From the NCBI RefSeq assembly GCF_016793285.1, contig NZ_JAEUMO010000048.1:1-52566 (forward strand): a DNA stretch of 52,566 nucleotides. Direction: 5' to 3'. The notes under the pieces are model-generated. The model was not told the DNA's origin, ran no database searches, and saw only the letters and a list, made by a program, of their open reading frames with translations. Made by a program: the position numbers and the translations under genes. Below, one piece after another: positions 8,516-17,129 of the stretch. Source of the DNA: Phenylobacterium sp. Lineage in GTDB: Bacteria > Pseudomonadota > Alphaproteobacteria > Caulobacterales > Caulobacteraceae. How positions within the stretch are numbered: position 1 is the first letter of the stretch; the number at the start of each line of letters is the position of its first letter.

Positions 8516-8893
8516 CTACTTCTTCGCCGGCGGCGGCTTGGGCGCCACCGACGCCGCCAGGCGCCTGTTGACGGCCTGCAACTCGCCGCCACGGCCGTTG
8601 AGTTCGCCGCCGCAGCGCGTCAGTTCGACCTGCCCCTGGGCCGGGGTCAGCTTCATCGCCTCGGCCTTGAGCAAGGGTTCCAGCCGCGACACCGGACCTC
8701 GCGCCGACAGGCGCCCCAGGTAGAAGAAGATCCCCTTGGCCGCCTGCTCCGCCTGCTTCGGGTCGCGGCCGACCACCTGGAGGACCATCAGGCAACGGAC
8801 GTCGGCGGAATCGGCTGGGCTCTGCGCGGCGGCGGGCGCGGCCGGCGCGCAAAGGGCCGCGGCGGCGGCGAGGATCAGGGCGGTTCTTTGCAA
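8516..8893 (-). CDS. Small secreted protein, paralogue 3 of three (TTG start)
   Basis: 125 residues, signal peptide LQRTALILAAAAALCAPAAPAAA. No ATG or GTG fits: the signal peptide is preceded directly by a TTG at 8893-8891, with GGAG seven bases upstream, so TTG is taken as the start. It shares DVRCLMVLQVVGRDPK, FFYLGRLSARGPVSRLEP and LTRCGGEL with paralogue 2, and so is the closest copy. It lies 14 bp downstream of mfd. Function unknown; periplasmic location inferred. Confidence 0.65.
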   Translation of the reverse strand: MQRTALILAAAAALCAPAAPAAAQSPADSADVRCLMVLQVVGRDPKQAEQAAKGIFFYLGRLSARGPVSRLEPLLKAEAMKLTPAQGQVELTRCGGELNGRGGELQAVNRRLAASVAPKPPPAKK

Positions 8894-8907
8894 GCGGATA
8901 CTCCTTC

Positions 8908-11900
8908 TCAGGCCGCCAGCCGGGCAAGCTCGGCCAGGACCTTCTCGGCGGCGTCGAGGCGCTGCTTGGGCGTCTCCCACTCGCCCTTCACGACGACCTT
9001 GTTGTCGGGCCGCACGCGCCAGGCGATCTGGTTCCGGGCGACGAACGCGACAAGGTTGCCCGGGTTCTTGAAGAAGTCGTTGCGGAAGCTCACCACCGCG
9101 CCCTTCGGACCCACGTCGATCTTGGCGACGTTGGCCTCGCGGCACAGTCCTTTGATGGCGACGACCTTCAGAAGCTGGTCGGCCTCGGGCGGCAACGGGC
9201 CGAAGCGGTCGATCAGCTCCGCAGCCAGGGCCTCGCGGTCCTGCGCCTTCTCGGCGTCGGAGATGCGGCGGTAGAGCGCCAGCCGCACGTTGAGGTCCGG
9301 CACGTACTCCTCCGGGATGAGGACGGCGGCGCCGGTATTGATCTGCGGCGACCACCCGCGGTCCGGCGCGTCCTCGGCGCCGCCGCGCGCCTTCAACTCG
9401 CCCACCGCATCCTCGAGCATCTGCTGGTAGAGTTCGACGCCGATCTCGCGGATGTGGCCCGACTGCTCCTCGCCCAGCAGGTTGCCGCCGCCGCGCTGGT
9501 CCAGATCGTGGCTGGCGAGCTGGAAGCCGGCGCCCAGGCTGTCCAGCGACTGCAGCACCTTCAAGCGCTTCTCCGCCGACAGGGTGATCTGCTTCTCGGC
9601 CGGCGTGGTCAGGTAGGCATAGGCGCGGGCTTTCGACCGGCCGACGCGGCCTCGAAGCTGATACATCTGCGCCAGGCCGAACATGTCGGCGCGGTGGATG
9701 ACCATGGTGTTGGCGGTCGGGATGTCGAGGCCGCTCTCCACGATCGTGGTCGACAGCAGGACGTCGTAGCGGCCGTCGTAGAAGGCGCTCATCACCTCCT
9801 CGAGCTGGGTCGGCGCCATCTGGCCGTGACCCACCACGAACTTCACCTCGGGGACCTGCTCGCGCAGGAATCGTTCCAGGTCGGGCAGATCGGAGATGCG
9901 CGGCGCCACGAAATAGGCCTGGCCGCCGCGGTACTTTTCCCGCAGCAGGGCCTCGCGGACGACGACCGGGTCCCAGGGCGTGATGTAGGTGCGCACCGCC
10001 AGGCGGTCGACCGGCGGCGTGGCGATGATCGACATCTCCCGGATGCCGCTCAGCGACATCTGCAGCGTCCGCGGGATCGGCGTGGCGGTCAGCGTCAGCA
10101 TATGCACGTCGGCGCGAAGCTCCTTGAGCTTCTCCTTGTGCTTGACGCCGAAGTGCTGCTCCTCGTCGACGATCACGAGGCCCAGGTTCCTGAAGCTGAC
10201 CTGCTTCGAGAGCACGGCGTGGGTGCCGACGACGATCTCCACCTCGCCGCTCGCCAGACCGTCGCGCGTCTCGGCCGCCTCCTTGGCGCTCACCAGGCGC
10301 GAGAGGCGGCGCACACGCACGGGCCAGCCTTCGAAGCGCTCGGTGAAGGTCTTGTAGTGCTGGCGCGCGAGCAGGGTCGTCGGCGCGACCACCGCCACCT
10401 GCTGGCCGCTCATGGCCACGACGAAGGCCGCCCGGAGCGCCACCTCTGTCTTGCCGAAGCCGACGTCGCCGCAGATGAGGCGGTCCATCGGTCGGCCCGC
10501 GCCCAGGTCCTCCAGCACGTCGCCGATGGCGTGGAGCTGGTCGTCCGTCTCCTCGTAGGGGAAGCGGGCGCAGAACTCGTCGAAGAGGCCGCTGGGCGGC
10601 TCGACGGGGTCGGTCTGCTTCATCGCGCGCTCGGCCGCGATGCGGATCAGGCCGTCGGCCATCTCGCGCAGGCGTTCCTTGGCGCGGGCCTTGCGCGCCT
10701 GCCAGGCCGCGCCGCCGAGGCGATCGAGTTGCACGCCCTCGCTGTCGGCGCCGTAGCGTGTCAGCAGGTCGATGTTCTCGACGGGCAGGTAGAGCTTCGC
10801 CTCCCCGCCGTACTGCAGTTCCAGCGTGTCGTGCGGCGCGCCCTGGACATCGAGGGTCTTCAACCCCTCGTAGCGGGCGATGCCGTGGTCGATGTGGACG
10901 ACGAGGTCTCCGGGCGTCAGCGCGGAAGCCTCCGCCAGGAAGTTCGACGCACGCCGGCGCTTGCGCGGCCGCGCGAGCCGGTCGCCCAGGATGTCGGTCT
11001 CCGAGATCACCGCCAGGCTCTCGGTCTCGAATCCGGCGTCCAGCGGCAGAACCACGCGCTGCGGCGTCTTCGGATCGGCCGCGCGGGCGGCGTCCCAGTA
11101 CGCGGCGAGCGGCAGCTTCTTCAGGCCGTGATCGGCCAGCATGTGGCTGAGGCGGTCGGACGAGCCTTCCGACCACGAGGCGAACAGCACCCGCTTGCCT
11201 GCGGCCGCCAGCTTGTCGGCGTGGTCGACGGTCGCCTCGAAGAGGTTGACCGAGTCCAGTTTCCGTTCGGCCGAGAAGTTGCGCCCGGCGCGGGCCCCCA
11301 TGTCGATGACCGCCTCGCCCTCGGCCTCGTTGAAGGCGGAGAACCGGCGGGTCGGCCGCACCCTGAGCTGCTCGTCCCACGCCCCGGCGTCGAGATACAG
11401 GCGCGAAGGCTCGAGCGGACGGTACTGGCCCTTGCGGTCGGCGGCGTTACGGGCGTCGAACGCGTCCTCGATCATCGCGCGCCGTTCGTCGCGGGCGTCG
11501 CGGGCCAGATGGTCCAGCGCCACCGCGGCGCCCGCCGGGAGGTAGTCGAAGAGGGTCGCCATATCCGCGTAGAACAGCGGCAGGTAGTGCTCCATTCCCG
11601 CCCGCCGGCCACCCTCCGAGACGGCCTCGTACAGGGGGTCGCCACCCGGCGCGCCGAACGTCTCGAGATAGCCCGTGCGGAAGCGGCTGATCGCGTCCTT
11701 GTCGAGCAGCGCCTCGCTGACAGGCAGCAGCGAGACCTCCTTCAGTTGACGCGTCGAGCGCTGGGTCTCGGGATCGAAGCCGCGGATGCTCTCCAGGGTG
11801 TCGCCGAACAGGTCCAGGCGCACCGGCTCCTCCGATCCGGGCGGGAAGACGTCGATCACCCCGCCGCGGATGGCGAACTCGCCCTTCTCGGAGACGGTGG

Positions 11901-12384
11901 AGGCCCGGCTATAGCCGTTGACGGCGAAGTAGCGCTCGACCTCGGCGATATCGACGCTGTTGCCGGTCCTGGCCGAATAGCTGCCCCGCTTGATGGCGGC
12001 CTTGGGCGGCACGCGCTGCAACAGCGCCGGCACGGTCGTGACCAGAAGCCGCGGCTTGTCGTCCAGGCCTTCGGCCAGCCGGCAGAGCGTGGCCATGCGC
12101 TGGGCCGCGACGCCCGCCGACGGACCGACGCGGTCGTAAGGCAGGCAGTCCCATGCCGGGAAGGTCAGGACCTCCACCCCCTGGCCGAAGAAGGCGAAGG
12201 CGTCGACGAAGGCCGACAGACGGCCGGCATCCCGCGCCACGAAGACGGAGAGGCCCTTCCGCGCCTTGATGAGGTCGGCCATGACCAGGGCGTCGAAGCC
12301 CTCCGGCGCGCCGACCAGGTCGAGGCGGCCGGGATCGTCGGCCACCCGGCGCATGTTCGCCTGGGGCCGGTTGCCGTCAGCCAT
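8908..12384 (-). CDS. mfd: Transcription-repair coupling factor Mfd
   Basis: 1158 residues, full length for Mfd. The N-terminal UvrB-like module is followed by the RNA polymerase-interacting domain (PGDLVVHIDHGIARYEGL), then a RecG-like superfamily 2 translocase with Walker A GDVGFGKTEVALRA, DEEQHFGVKHKEKLK as motif II, TATPIPRTLQMSLSGIR as motif III, and the VVESGLDIPTANT / QLRGRVGRS helicase motifs. The C-terminal domain that masks UvrA binding closes the protein. It removes RNA polymerase stalled at DNA damage and recruits UvrA. Its ATG (12384) overlaps the sdhE stop by 8 bp. Confidence 0.97.
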   Translation of the reverse strand: MADGNRPQANMRRVADDPGRLDLVGAPEGFDALVMADLIKARKGLSVFVARDAGRLSAFVDAFAFFGQGVEVLTFPAWDCLPYDRVGPSAGVAAQRMATLCRLAEGLDDKPRLLVTTVPALLQRVPPKAAIKRGSYSARTGNSVDIAEVERYFAVNGYSRASTVSEKGEFAIRGGVIDVFPPGSEEPVRLDLFGDTLESIRGFDPETQRSTRQLKEVSLLPVSEALLDKDAISRFRTGYLETFGAPGGDPLYEAVSEGGRRAGMEHYLPLFYADMATLFDYLPAGAAVALDHLARDARDERRAMIEDAFDARNAADRKGQYRPLEPSRLYLDAGAWDEQLRVRPTRRFSAFNEAEGEAVIDMGARAGRNFSAERKLDSVNLFEATVDHADKLAAAGKRVLFASWSEGSSDRLSHMLADHGLKKLPLAAYWDAARAADPKTPQRVVLPLDAGFETESLAVISETDILGDRLARPRKRRRASNFLAEASALTPGDLVVHIDHGIARYEGLKTLDVQGAPHDTLELQYGGEAKLYLPVENIDLLTRYGADSEGVQLDRLGGAAWQARKARAKERLREMADGLIRIAAERAMKQTDPVEPPSGLFDEFCARFPYEETDDQLHAIGDVLEDLGAGRPMDRLICGDVGFGKTEVALRAAFVVAMSGQQVAVVAPTTLLARQHYKTFTERFEGWPVRVRRLSRLVSAKEAAETRDGLASGEVEIVVGTHAVLSKQVSFRNLGLVIVDEEQHFGVKHKEKLKELRADVHMLTLTATPIPRTLQMSLSGIREMSIIATPPVDRLAVRTYITPWDPVVVREALLREKYRGGQAYFVAPRISDLPDLERFLREQVPEVKFVVGHGQMAPTQLEEVMSAFYDGRYDVLLSTTIVESGLDIPTANTMVIHRADMFGLAQMYQLRGRVGRSKARAYAYLTTPAEKQITLSAEKRLKVLQSLDSLGAGFQLASHDLDQRGGGNLLGEEQSGHIREIGVELYQQMLEDAVGELKARGGAEDAPDRGWSPQINTGAAVLIPEEYVPDLNVRLALYRRISDAEKAQDREALAAELIDRFGPLPPEADQLLKVVAIKGLCREANVAKIDVGPKGAVVSFRNDFFKNPGNLVAFVARNQIAWRVRPDNKVVVKGEWETPKQRLDAAEKVLAELARLAA

Positions 12385-12673
12385 GGAGCGAGCCCCCGGG
12401 CCCGGAGACCTTGTAGGCTTCGTCCCGGAAGGCCCTGAGAAGGCTCATCAGAGGCCCCTGGAATTCGGCGGGGGTCTCCTGCCGCTCCAGGATCCAGGCG
12501 TAGACGTCCTGGTCGGGCTGCTCCAGCAGGCGTTCGAACCAGTCGAGCTCGGCTTCGCCGAAGGTCGAGACGTGCTTGTCCGCGAACGGCCCCAGAATGA
12601 GGTCCGCTTCCTTGAAGCCGCGTCGCCAGGCGCGCAGCTTCAGTTTCTTCAGCCGTGCTTCGTCGGTCGTCAT
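12377..12673 (-). CDS. sdhE: FAD assembly factor SdhE
   Basis: 98-residue SdhE/SDHAF2 family protein that helps attach FAD covalently to succinate dehydrogenase flavoprotein SdhA. The defining motif RRGFKEADLILGPFAD (residues 17-32) contains the conserved RGxxE. FxxLLExPDxDxYxWI follows at about 46-61. The start is ATG 12673 with the family-typical short N-terminus; longer upstream readings run antisense into the sulfotransferase and are rejected. Overlap with mfd indicates translational coupling. Confidence 0.93.
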   Translation of the reverse strand: MTTDEARLKKLKLRAWRRGFKEADLILGPFADKHVSTFGEAELDWFERLLEQPDQDVYAWILERQETPAEFQGPLMSLLRAFRDEAYKVSGPGGSLHG

Positions 12674-12760
12674 TCGGGAGTGCGGCATATAGAGCCCGCG
12701 CGGGTGGCGCGCCACCCCGGAACCGCGCGGACTTGCGACACGGTGCGTTCCCCGCCAGTC

Positions 12761-13663
12761 ATGGGGCCGATGCCGCCGCCCAGCCTGCCTCTGCGTCACT
12801 ACCGCAACGCGGTGTTCGACAACGCGCGCTGGGCCGCGTTCCGTCCGCGGGCGGGCGACGTGGTGGTGGTTGCGCCGCCCAAGTGCGGGACGACGTGGAC
12901 GGCCAAGCTCTGCGCGATGCTCCTCCACGACAGCCCGGCCCTGCCCCGCCCGCTCAGCCGCATGGCGCCCTGGCTCGATCTGACGGCGGCCCCGCTGGAC
13001 GGCCTCATCGCGGAGCTGGACGCCGCGCCCGGGCCCAGGCTCATCAAGACCCACACGCCCGGCGACGGACTCCCCTGGTATCCGCAGGTCCGCTACGTCT
13101 TCTGCGGGCGCGACCCGCGCGACGCCTTCCTGTCGATGCTCGATCACGTGCGCAACAGCCGCGATGTGGCGCGAAGCGGCGTACCGCAGGGCGCGCGGCT
13201 CGATCCGAACGCCATCTTTCCGCGCTGGGCCACCGAAGGCGCGTTCCCGTGGATGTACGACGGCGCCCCGTTCCAGTCGGTCGTCTGGTTCACCGAAAGC
13301 TGGTGGGCGTGGCGCGACCTCGCGAACGTCCACTACACCCACTATCGCGACCTCAGCATCGACCTGGACGGCGAGTTGCGCACGCTGGCCGCCTTCCTCG
13401 GCCGCGAGGTCGACGAGGCGCGCTGGCCGGCGTTCCTCGCCGGGGGTTCGTTCGCCGAGATGAAGGCCGCCGCCGACGCGCACGCGCCCGGCGCACATCG
13501 CGGCAACTGGATCCGCAACGCGGACTTCTTCCGCGAAGGCCGCCTCGACGCGTGGCGCGACGCCCTGAACGCCGAAAACCAGGCGCTCTATGAAGCGCTG
13601 AACGGCGCGCGCCTGGAGCCGGCCCTCAAGGCGTGGATGGAGCGCGGCCGAACGGCCGGCTGA
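12761..13663 (+). CDS. Sulfotransferase domain-containing protein
   Basis: 300 residues with the cytosolic sulfotransferase fold. The 5'-phosphosulfate loop PPKCGTTWTAKLCAML lies near residues 40-55 and the 3'-phosphate motif CGRDPRDAFLSMLDH follows about 70 residues later. Such enzymes move sulfate from PAPS to an alcohol or amine acceptor; the acceptor is not predictable. The start could be ATG 12761 or ATG 12770. It stands alone on the plus strand between sdhE and a parvulin-like gene. Confidence 0.85.
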   Translation: MGPMPPPSLPLRHYRNAVFDNARWAAFRPRAGDVVVVAPPKCGTTWTAKLCAMLLHDSPALPRPLSRMAPWLDLTAAPLDGLIAELDAAPGPRLIKTHTPGDGLPWYPQVRYVFCGRDPRDAFLSMLDHVRNSRDVARSGVPQGARLDPNAIFPRWATEGAFPWMYDGAPFQSVVWFTESWWAWRDLANVHYTHYRDLSIDLDGELRTLAAFLGREVDEARWPAFLAGGSFAEMKAAADAHAPGAHRGNWIRNADFFREGRLDAWRDALNAENQALYEALNGARLEPALKAWMERGRTAG

Positions 13664-13666
13664 CGC

Positions 13667-14506
13667 CTACTTCTTGTCGGCCGCCGCGGCCGGCTTCTCG
13701 GGGTCGGCGACGCTGCCGTCGACGTAGGTGACCTTCTTCGCCTTCAGCGCGTCCAGCCGCTCCTTCATCTTCGTCGTCTGGCGCTGGCTGTAGACGATCT
13801 CGCTCGCGACGCGGACCGCGGCCGGTCCCGCCAGGGGCTGCACCTTGCTGTCCCGGACCCGCCCGACGGTGAAGCCGTTCGGCTCCGGCACCACGAAGGG
13901 CTCGCCCGGCTGCAGCCGGCGCAGCGTGGCGGTCAACTGGGGCGCGGCCTGCAGCGTGTCGACCTGACTGACCGAGCGCGTGTAGGCGATCCCACGCTGG
14001 GTCAGCACCGACTCGACGGCCTCCAGCGTCTTGGCGGGCTCCAGGGCCTGGACAAGGGCCGGATCGGCCTTGGTGACCACGTTCAGCCGCTCGATCACAT
14101 AGCCCGTCCGCTCGCCGAACATCTCCGGGTGCGCCTGGATGAACGTCGTGGCGTCGGCGTCGGTCGGCTTGGGGACCGTCGACATCATCGCGCTGCGTTC
14201 GAGGTTCGCCTCATAGGTCTCGATCGCCGCGATCCGCAGGGCCGCCGCCTCCGCCGACTTGTCGAGCTTCTCGGCGCGGGCTTCCTGCGCCAGCAGCTTG
14301 CGCGCGACGATCTGCTCCAGCATCGCCTTGCGGACGGCCGGGTTCGTCGGATCGGCGGCGCCGCTGAGGGTGAGTTCGGCGTCGAGCTGCGCCTTGGTGA
14401 TCTTTTCGGCGCCGACCTTGGCCACCACGTCGCCGCCGGCCCCCGCGCCGCAGCCGGCCATGACCAGGGCGGCCGCCGCCACCGTCATCCACATCCCTGC
14501 ACGCAT
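13667..14506 (-). CDS. EpsD/SurA-like peptidyl-prolyl isomerase lipoprotein
   Basis: 279 residues beginning with a lipoprotein signal peptide (lipobox VMAGC, cysteine about residue 19 from ATG 14506). An N-terminal SurA-like helical region follows (VGAEKITKAQLDAELTL, then RKAMLEQIVARKLLAQEARA). The C-terminal half resembles a PpiC rotamase domain but is weakly conserved (LRRLQPGEPFVVPEPNGFTVGRV). The layout matches the EpsD family of periplasmic folding helpers, normally found in exopolysaccharide loci. No exopolysaccharide genes are nearby, and catalytic residues of parvulin are not obvious, so it may act as a chaperone only. Confidence 0.75.
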   Translation of the reverse strand: MRAGMWMTVAAAALVMAGCGAGAGGDVVAKVGAEKITKAQLDAELTLSGAADPTNPAVRKAMLEQIVARKLLAQEARAEKLDKSAEAAALRIAAIETYEANLERSAMMSTVPKPTDADATTFIQAHPEMFGERTGYVIERLNVVTKADPALVQALEPAKTLEAVESVLTQRGIAYTRSVSQVDTLQAAPQLTATLRRLQPGEPFVVPEPNGFTVGRVRDSKVQPLAGPAAVRVASEIVYSQRQTTKMKERLDALKAKKVTYVDGSVADPEKPAAAADKK

Positions 14507-14590
14507 TGGTCTCTCCACCCCGATTCGCCGCCGGTCGCCCGACTATGCCCCATGATGCGCAGGCTCGCGCCGGAAGGCTATGCTTGCGAG

Positions 14591-16666
14591 ATGCGGCCGG
14601 AGATTCTGTTTTCGCTGTTTGCGCCCGTCACCACCCTGAAGGGGGTGGGGCCGCGGGTCGCGCCGCTGCTGGAGCGCGTGGCGGGCCCGAAGGTGCGCGA
14701 CGTGCTGTGGCTGAAGCCGCATTCGGTCGTGCGGCGCACCCCGGCCGTGCTGTCGGCCGCCCGCGACGGCGAGATCATGACCTTCGAAGTCACCGTCCAG
14801 GATCACCAGAAGCCACGGGTCCACACCCAGCCGTGGCGGATGCAGGTGGCCGACGAGACCGGCCTGATGATGCTGATCTTCTTCGGCCGCTTCGGCGAAG
14901 GGCTCGTGCAGCGCCACCCGGTCGGCGCCAGGCGGATCGTCTCGGGCAAGGTCGACGAGTCGAAGTTCGGCCGCCAGATGGTTCACCCGGACTACATCGT
15001 GGCCCCCGACAAGCGTGACGAGATCCCCGAGCTCGAGGCTGTCTACCCCGCGACCGAGGGGCTGCCGGCACGCAGCGTGCGCACCTTCGTCCTGGAGGCG
15101 CTGGAGAAGGCGCCCGACATGCCTGAGTGGCAGGACCGCGCGTGGCTGGACCGGGAGCGATTCCCGTCGTGGCGCGAGGCGCTGCACGCGCTGCACCATC
15201 CCGAGGGCGAGGCCGATCTCTCCCCGCTCAGCGTCCATCGCCGGCGCCTCGCCTACGACGAGCTGCTGGCGCACCAGTTGGCCATGGCCCAGCGCAAGGC
15301 GGCGCGCCGCCGCGAGCCTGCCGCGCGGATCGGGGCGGGAGACCTGGCGGGCCGCCTCAAGGCCGCCCTCCCCTTCGCCTTCACCGGAGCGCAGGAGCGG
15401 TCGCTGGCAGAGATTCGAGGCGACCTCGGCTCGGGCGAACGCATGAGCCGACTGGTCCAGGGCGACGTGGGGTCGGGCAAGACCGTCGTGGCCATGTGCG
15501 CCATGGCCGACGTCGTGGACAGCGGTGGCCAGAGCGCCCTGATGGCGCCCACCGAAATCCTCGCCCGACAGCACTACGAGACGATCTCGGGGCCGTTGCA
15601 GGCGCACGGCGTGGGCGTGGTCCTCCTCACCGGTCGGGACAAGGGCGCGGCGCGGGCCGAGAAGCTTCGCGCGCTGGCGTCGGGCCACGCGAAGGTGGCG
15701 GTCGGCACCCATGCCCTCTTCCAGGACGACGTCGCCTTCGACAGCCTGCGGCTGGTGGTGATCGACGAGCAGCATCGGTTCGGCGTCGCCGAACGGCAGC
15801 GGCTGCAGGCCAAGGGCGAGGCCACACACCTCATCGCCATGTCCGCCACGCCGATCCCCCGCACGCTGGAGCTCACGATGTACGGCGATCTCGACGTCAG
15901 CCGCATCGACGAGAAGCCGCCGGGCCGCACGCCCGTCGCCACCCGCGCCGTGCCGATGCCGCGCCTCGACGAGATCGTCGGCCGCCTGCGCGACGCCGTC
16001 CGCGGCGGGGCGCAGGCGTTCTGGATCTGCCCGCTGGTCTCGGAGTCCGAGGTGAGCGATCTGGCCGCCGCGGAGATGCGCGCCATCGCCCTGCGGAAAG
16101 CCATCGGCCCGGGCGTGGGCCTCGTCCACGGCAGGATGACCGGCGCCGAGAAGGACGCCGTCATGGCCAACTTCGCCGACAACAAGCTCTCGGTGCTGGT
16201 CGCCACGACGGTCGTCGAGGTGGGCGTGAACGTGCCCAACGCCACCATCATGGTCATCGAACAGGCCGAGCGGTTCGGGCTGGCCCAACTCCACCAGTTG
16301 CGGGGGCGCGTGGGGCGCGGCCGGCGCGAGAGTTCCTGCGTCCTGCTCTACGACCCGCCGCTCACCGAGGCCGCCGAGCAGCGCCTCGACATCCTGCGGC
16401 GCACCGACGACGGCTTCGCCATCGCCGAGAAGGACCTGGAGCTGCGCGGCGGCGGGGATGCGCTGGGCCTGCGCCAGTCCGGCCTGCCGGACTATGTCTT
16501 CGCCGACCCCTTCGTGCATCGCGATCTGATCGCGGCGGCGGGCGACGATGCGCGCCTCGCCATCCAGCGCGACCCCGACCTGGCGACTCCGCGCGGCCAG
16601 GCGCTGAACGTCCTCTCCGAACTCTTCGACTGGAAAGCGGGGCTCGCGCTGCGCGACGCCGGCTGA
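14591..16666 (+). CDS. recG: ATP-dependent DNA helicase RecG
   Basis: 691 residues, full length. It begins with the wedge/OB domain (LKGVGPRVAPLLERV, then YPATEGLPARSVRTFV) and continues with superfamily 2 helicase motifs: FTGAQERSLAEI (Q-like), Walker A GDVGSGKTVVA, DEQHRFGVAERQRL (motif II), SATPIPRTLELTMYGDLD (III), ATTVVEVGVNVPNAT and QLRGRVGRG (V/VI). The C-terminal TRG-type region follows. RecG rewinds stalled replication forks and branch-migrates junctions. ATG 14591 is chosen because RecG homology begins immediately. Confidence 0.96.
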   Translation: MRPEILFSLFAPVTTLKGVGPRVAPLLERVAGPKVRDVLWLKPHSVVRRTPAVLSAARDGEIMTFEVTVQDHQKPRVHTQPWRMQVADETGLMMLIFFGRFGEGLVQRHPVGARRIVSGKVDESKFGRQMVHPDYIVAPDKRDEIPELEAVYPATEGLPARSVRTFVLEALEKAPDMPEWQDRAWLDRERFPSWREALHALHHPEGEADLSPLSVHRRRLAYDELLAHQLAMAQRKAARRREPAARIGAGDLAGRLKAALPFAFTGAQERSLAEIRGDLGSGERMSRLVQGDVGSGKTVVAMCAMADVVDSGGQSALMAPTEILARQHYETISGPLQAHGVGVVLLTGRDKGAARAEKLRALASGHAKVAVGTHALFQDDVAFDSLRLVVIDEQHRFGVAERQRLQAKGEATHLIAMSATPIPRTLELTMYGDLDVSRIDEKPPGRTPVATRAVPMPRLDEIVGRLRDAVRGGAQAFWICPLVSESEVSDLAAAEMRAIALRKAIGPGVGLVHGRMTGAEKDAVMANFADNKLSVLVATTVVEVGVNVPNATIMVIEQAERFGLAQLHQLRGRVGRGRRESSCVLLYDPPLTEAAEQRLDILRRTDDGFAIAEKDLELRGGGDALGLRQSGLPDYVFADPFVHRDLIAAAGDDARLAIQRDPDLATPRGQALNVLSELFDWKAGLALRDAG

Positions 16667-16736
16667 CAGGAATGTCGGATCCGGCGGCGCCGCTTCGACC
16701 TTGGGGGCGGAACACCTGGCCGAAAGGAGCCGTCCC

Positions 16737-17084
16737 ATGAAGTTCATCTGCCTCGTCTATGCCGAGCCGGGCGCCGTCTCGAACCTGCCCGACGCGGAGC
16801 GTGAGGCGCTCGATCGCGACTCGCTCGCCTACGACGAACGGCTCAGCGCGGGCGGACACTTCCTCGCCGCCTCGGCGTTGCAGGGCGTGAAGACCGCCCG
16901 CACCGTGCGCGTGCGCCAGGGCAAGCCGCTCGTCCTCGACGGCCCCTTCGCCGAGACGAAGGAGGTCCTCTGCGGCTTCATCTTCATCGAGGCCGCCGAC
17001 GCCGACGAGGCGATGCGGCTCGCCGAAGGCATCCCGATGGCCCGCGTCGGCACGATCGAGGTGCGCCCCGAGCTGCGGTTCTAG
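16737..17084 (+). CDS. YciI family protein (DGPF domain)
   Basis: 115 residues, the ferredoxin-like YCII/DGPF fold. It starts MKFICLVY, has the family motif DGPFAETKE around residue 61, and ends with CGFIFIEAADADEAMRLA and EVRPEL. Such proteins are often seen next to ECF sigma factors, but none is here. The function is unknown and a small-molecule-processing role is only suspected. AAAGGAG stands a few bases before the ATG at 16737, fixing the start. Confidence 0.85.
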   Translation: MKFICLVYAEPGAVSNLPDAEREALDRDSLAYDERLSAGGHFLAASALQGVKTARTVRVRQGKPLVLDGPFAETKEVLCGFIFIEAADADEAMRLAEGIPMARVGTIEVRPELRF

Positions 17085-17129
17085 CTCGGCCATTCGGCGC
17101 TCAGGTGGGCAAGGCCGGGAAGCCGATGC

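Noticed and set aside
9454-12438. Long plus-strand open frame opposite mfd
   Set aside because: It mirrors mfd codon structure in GC-rich DNA and is low-complexity (R, A, H, Q, G rich); mfd itself has full family homology.
14543-16747. Long minus-strand open frame opposite recG
   Set aside because: Same shadow effect; no domain, while recG on the plus strand is complete.
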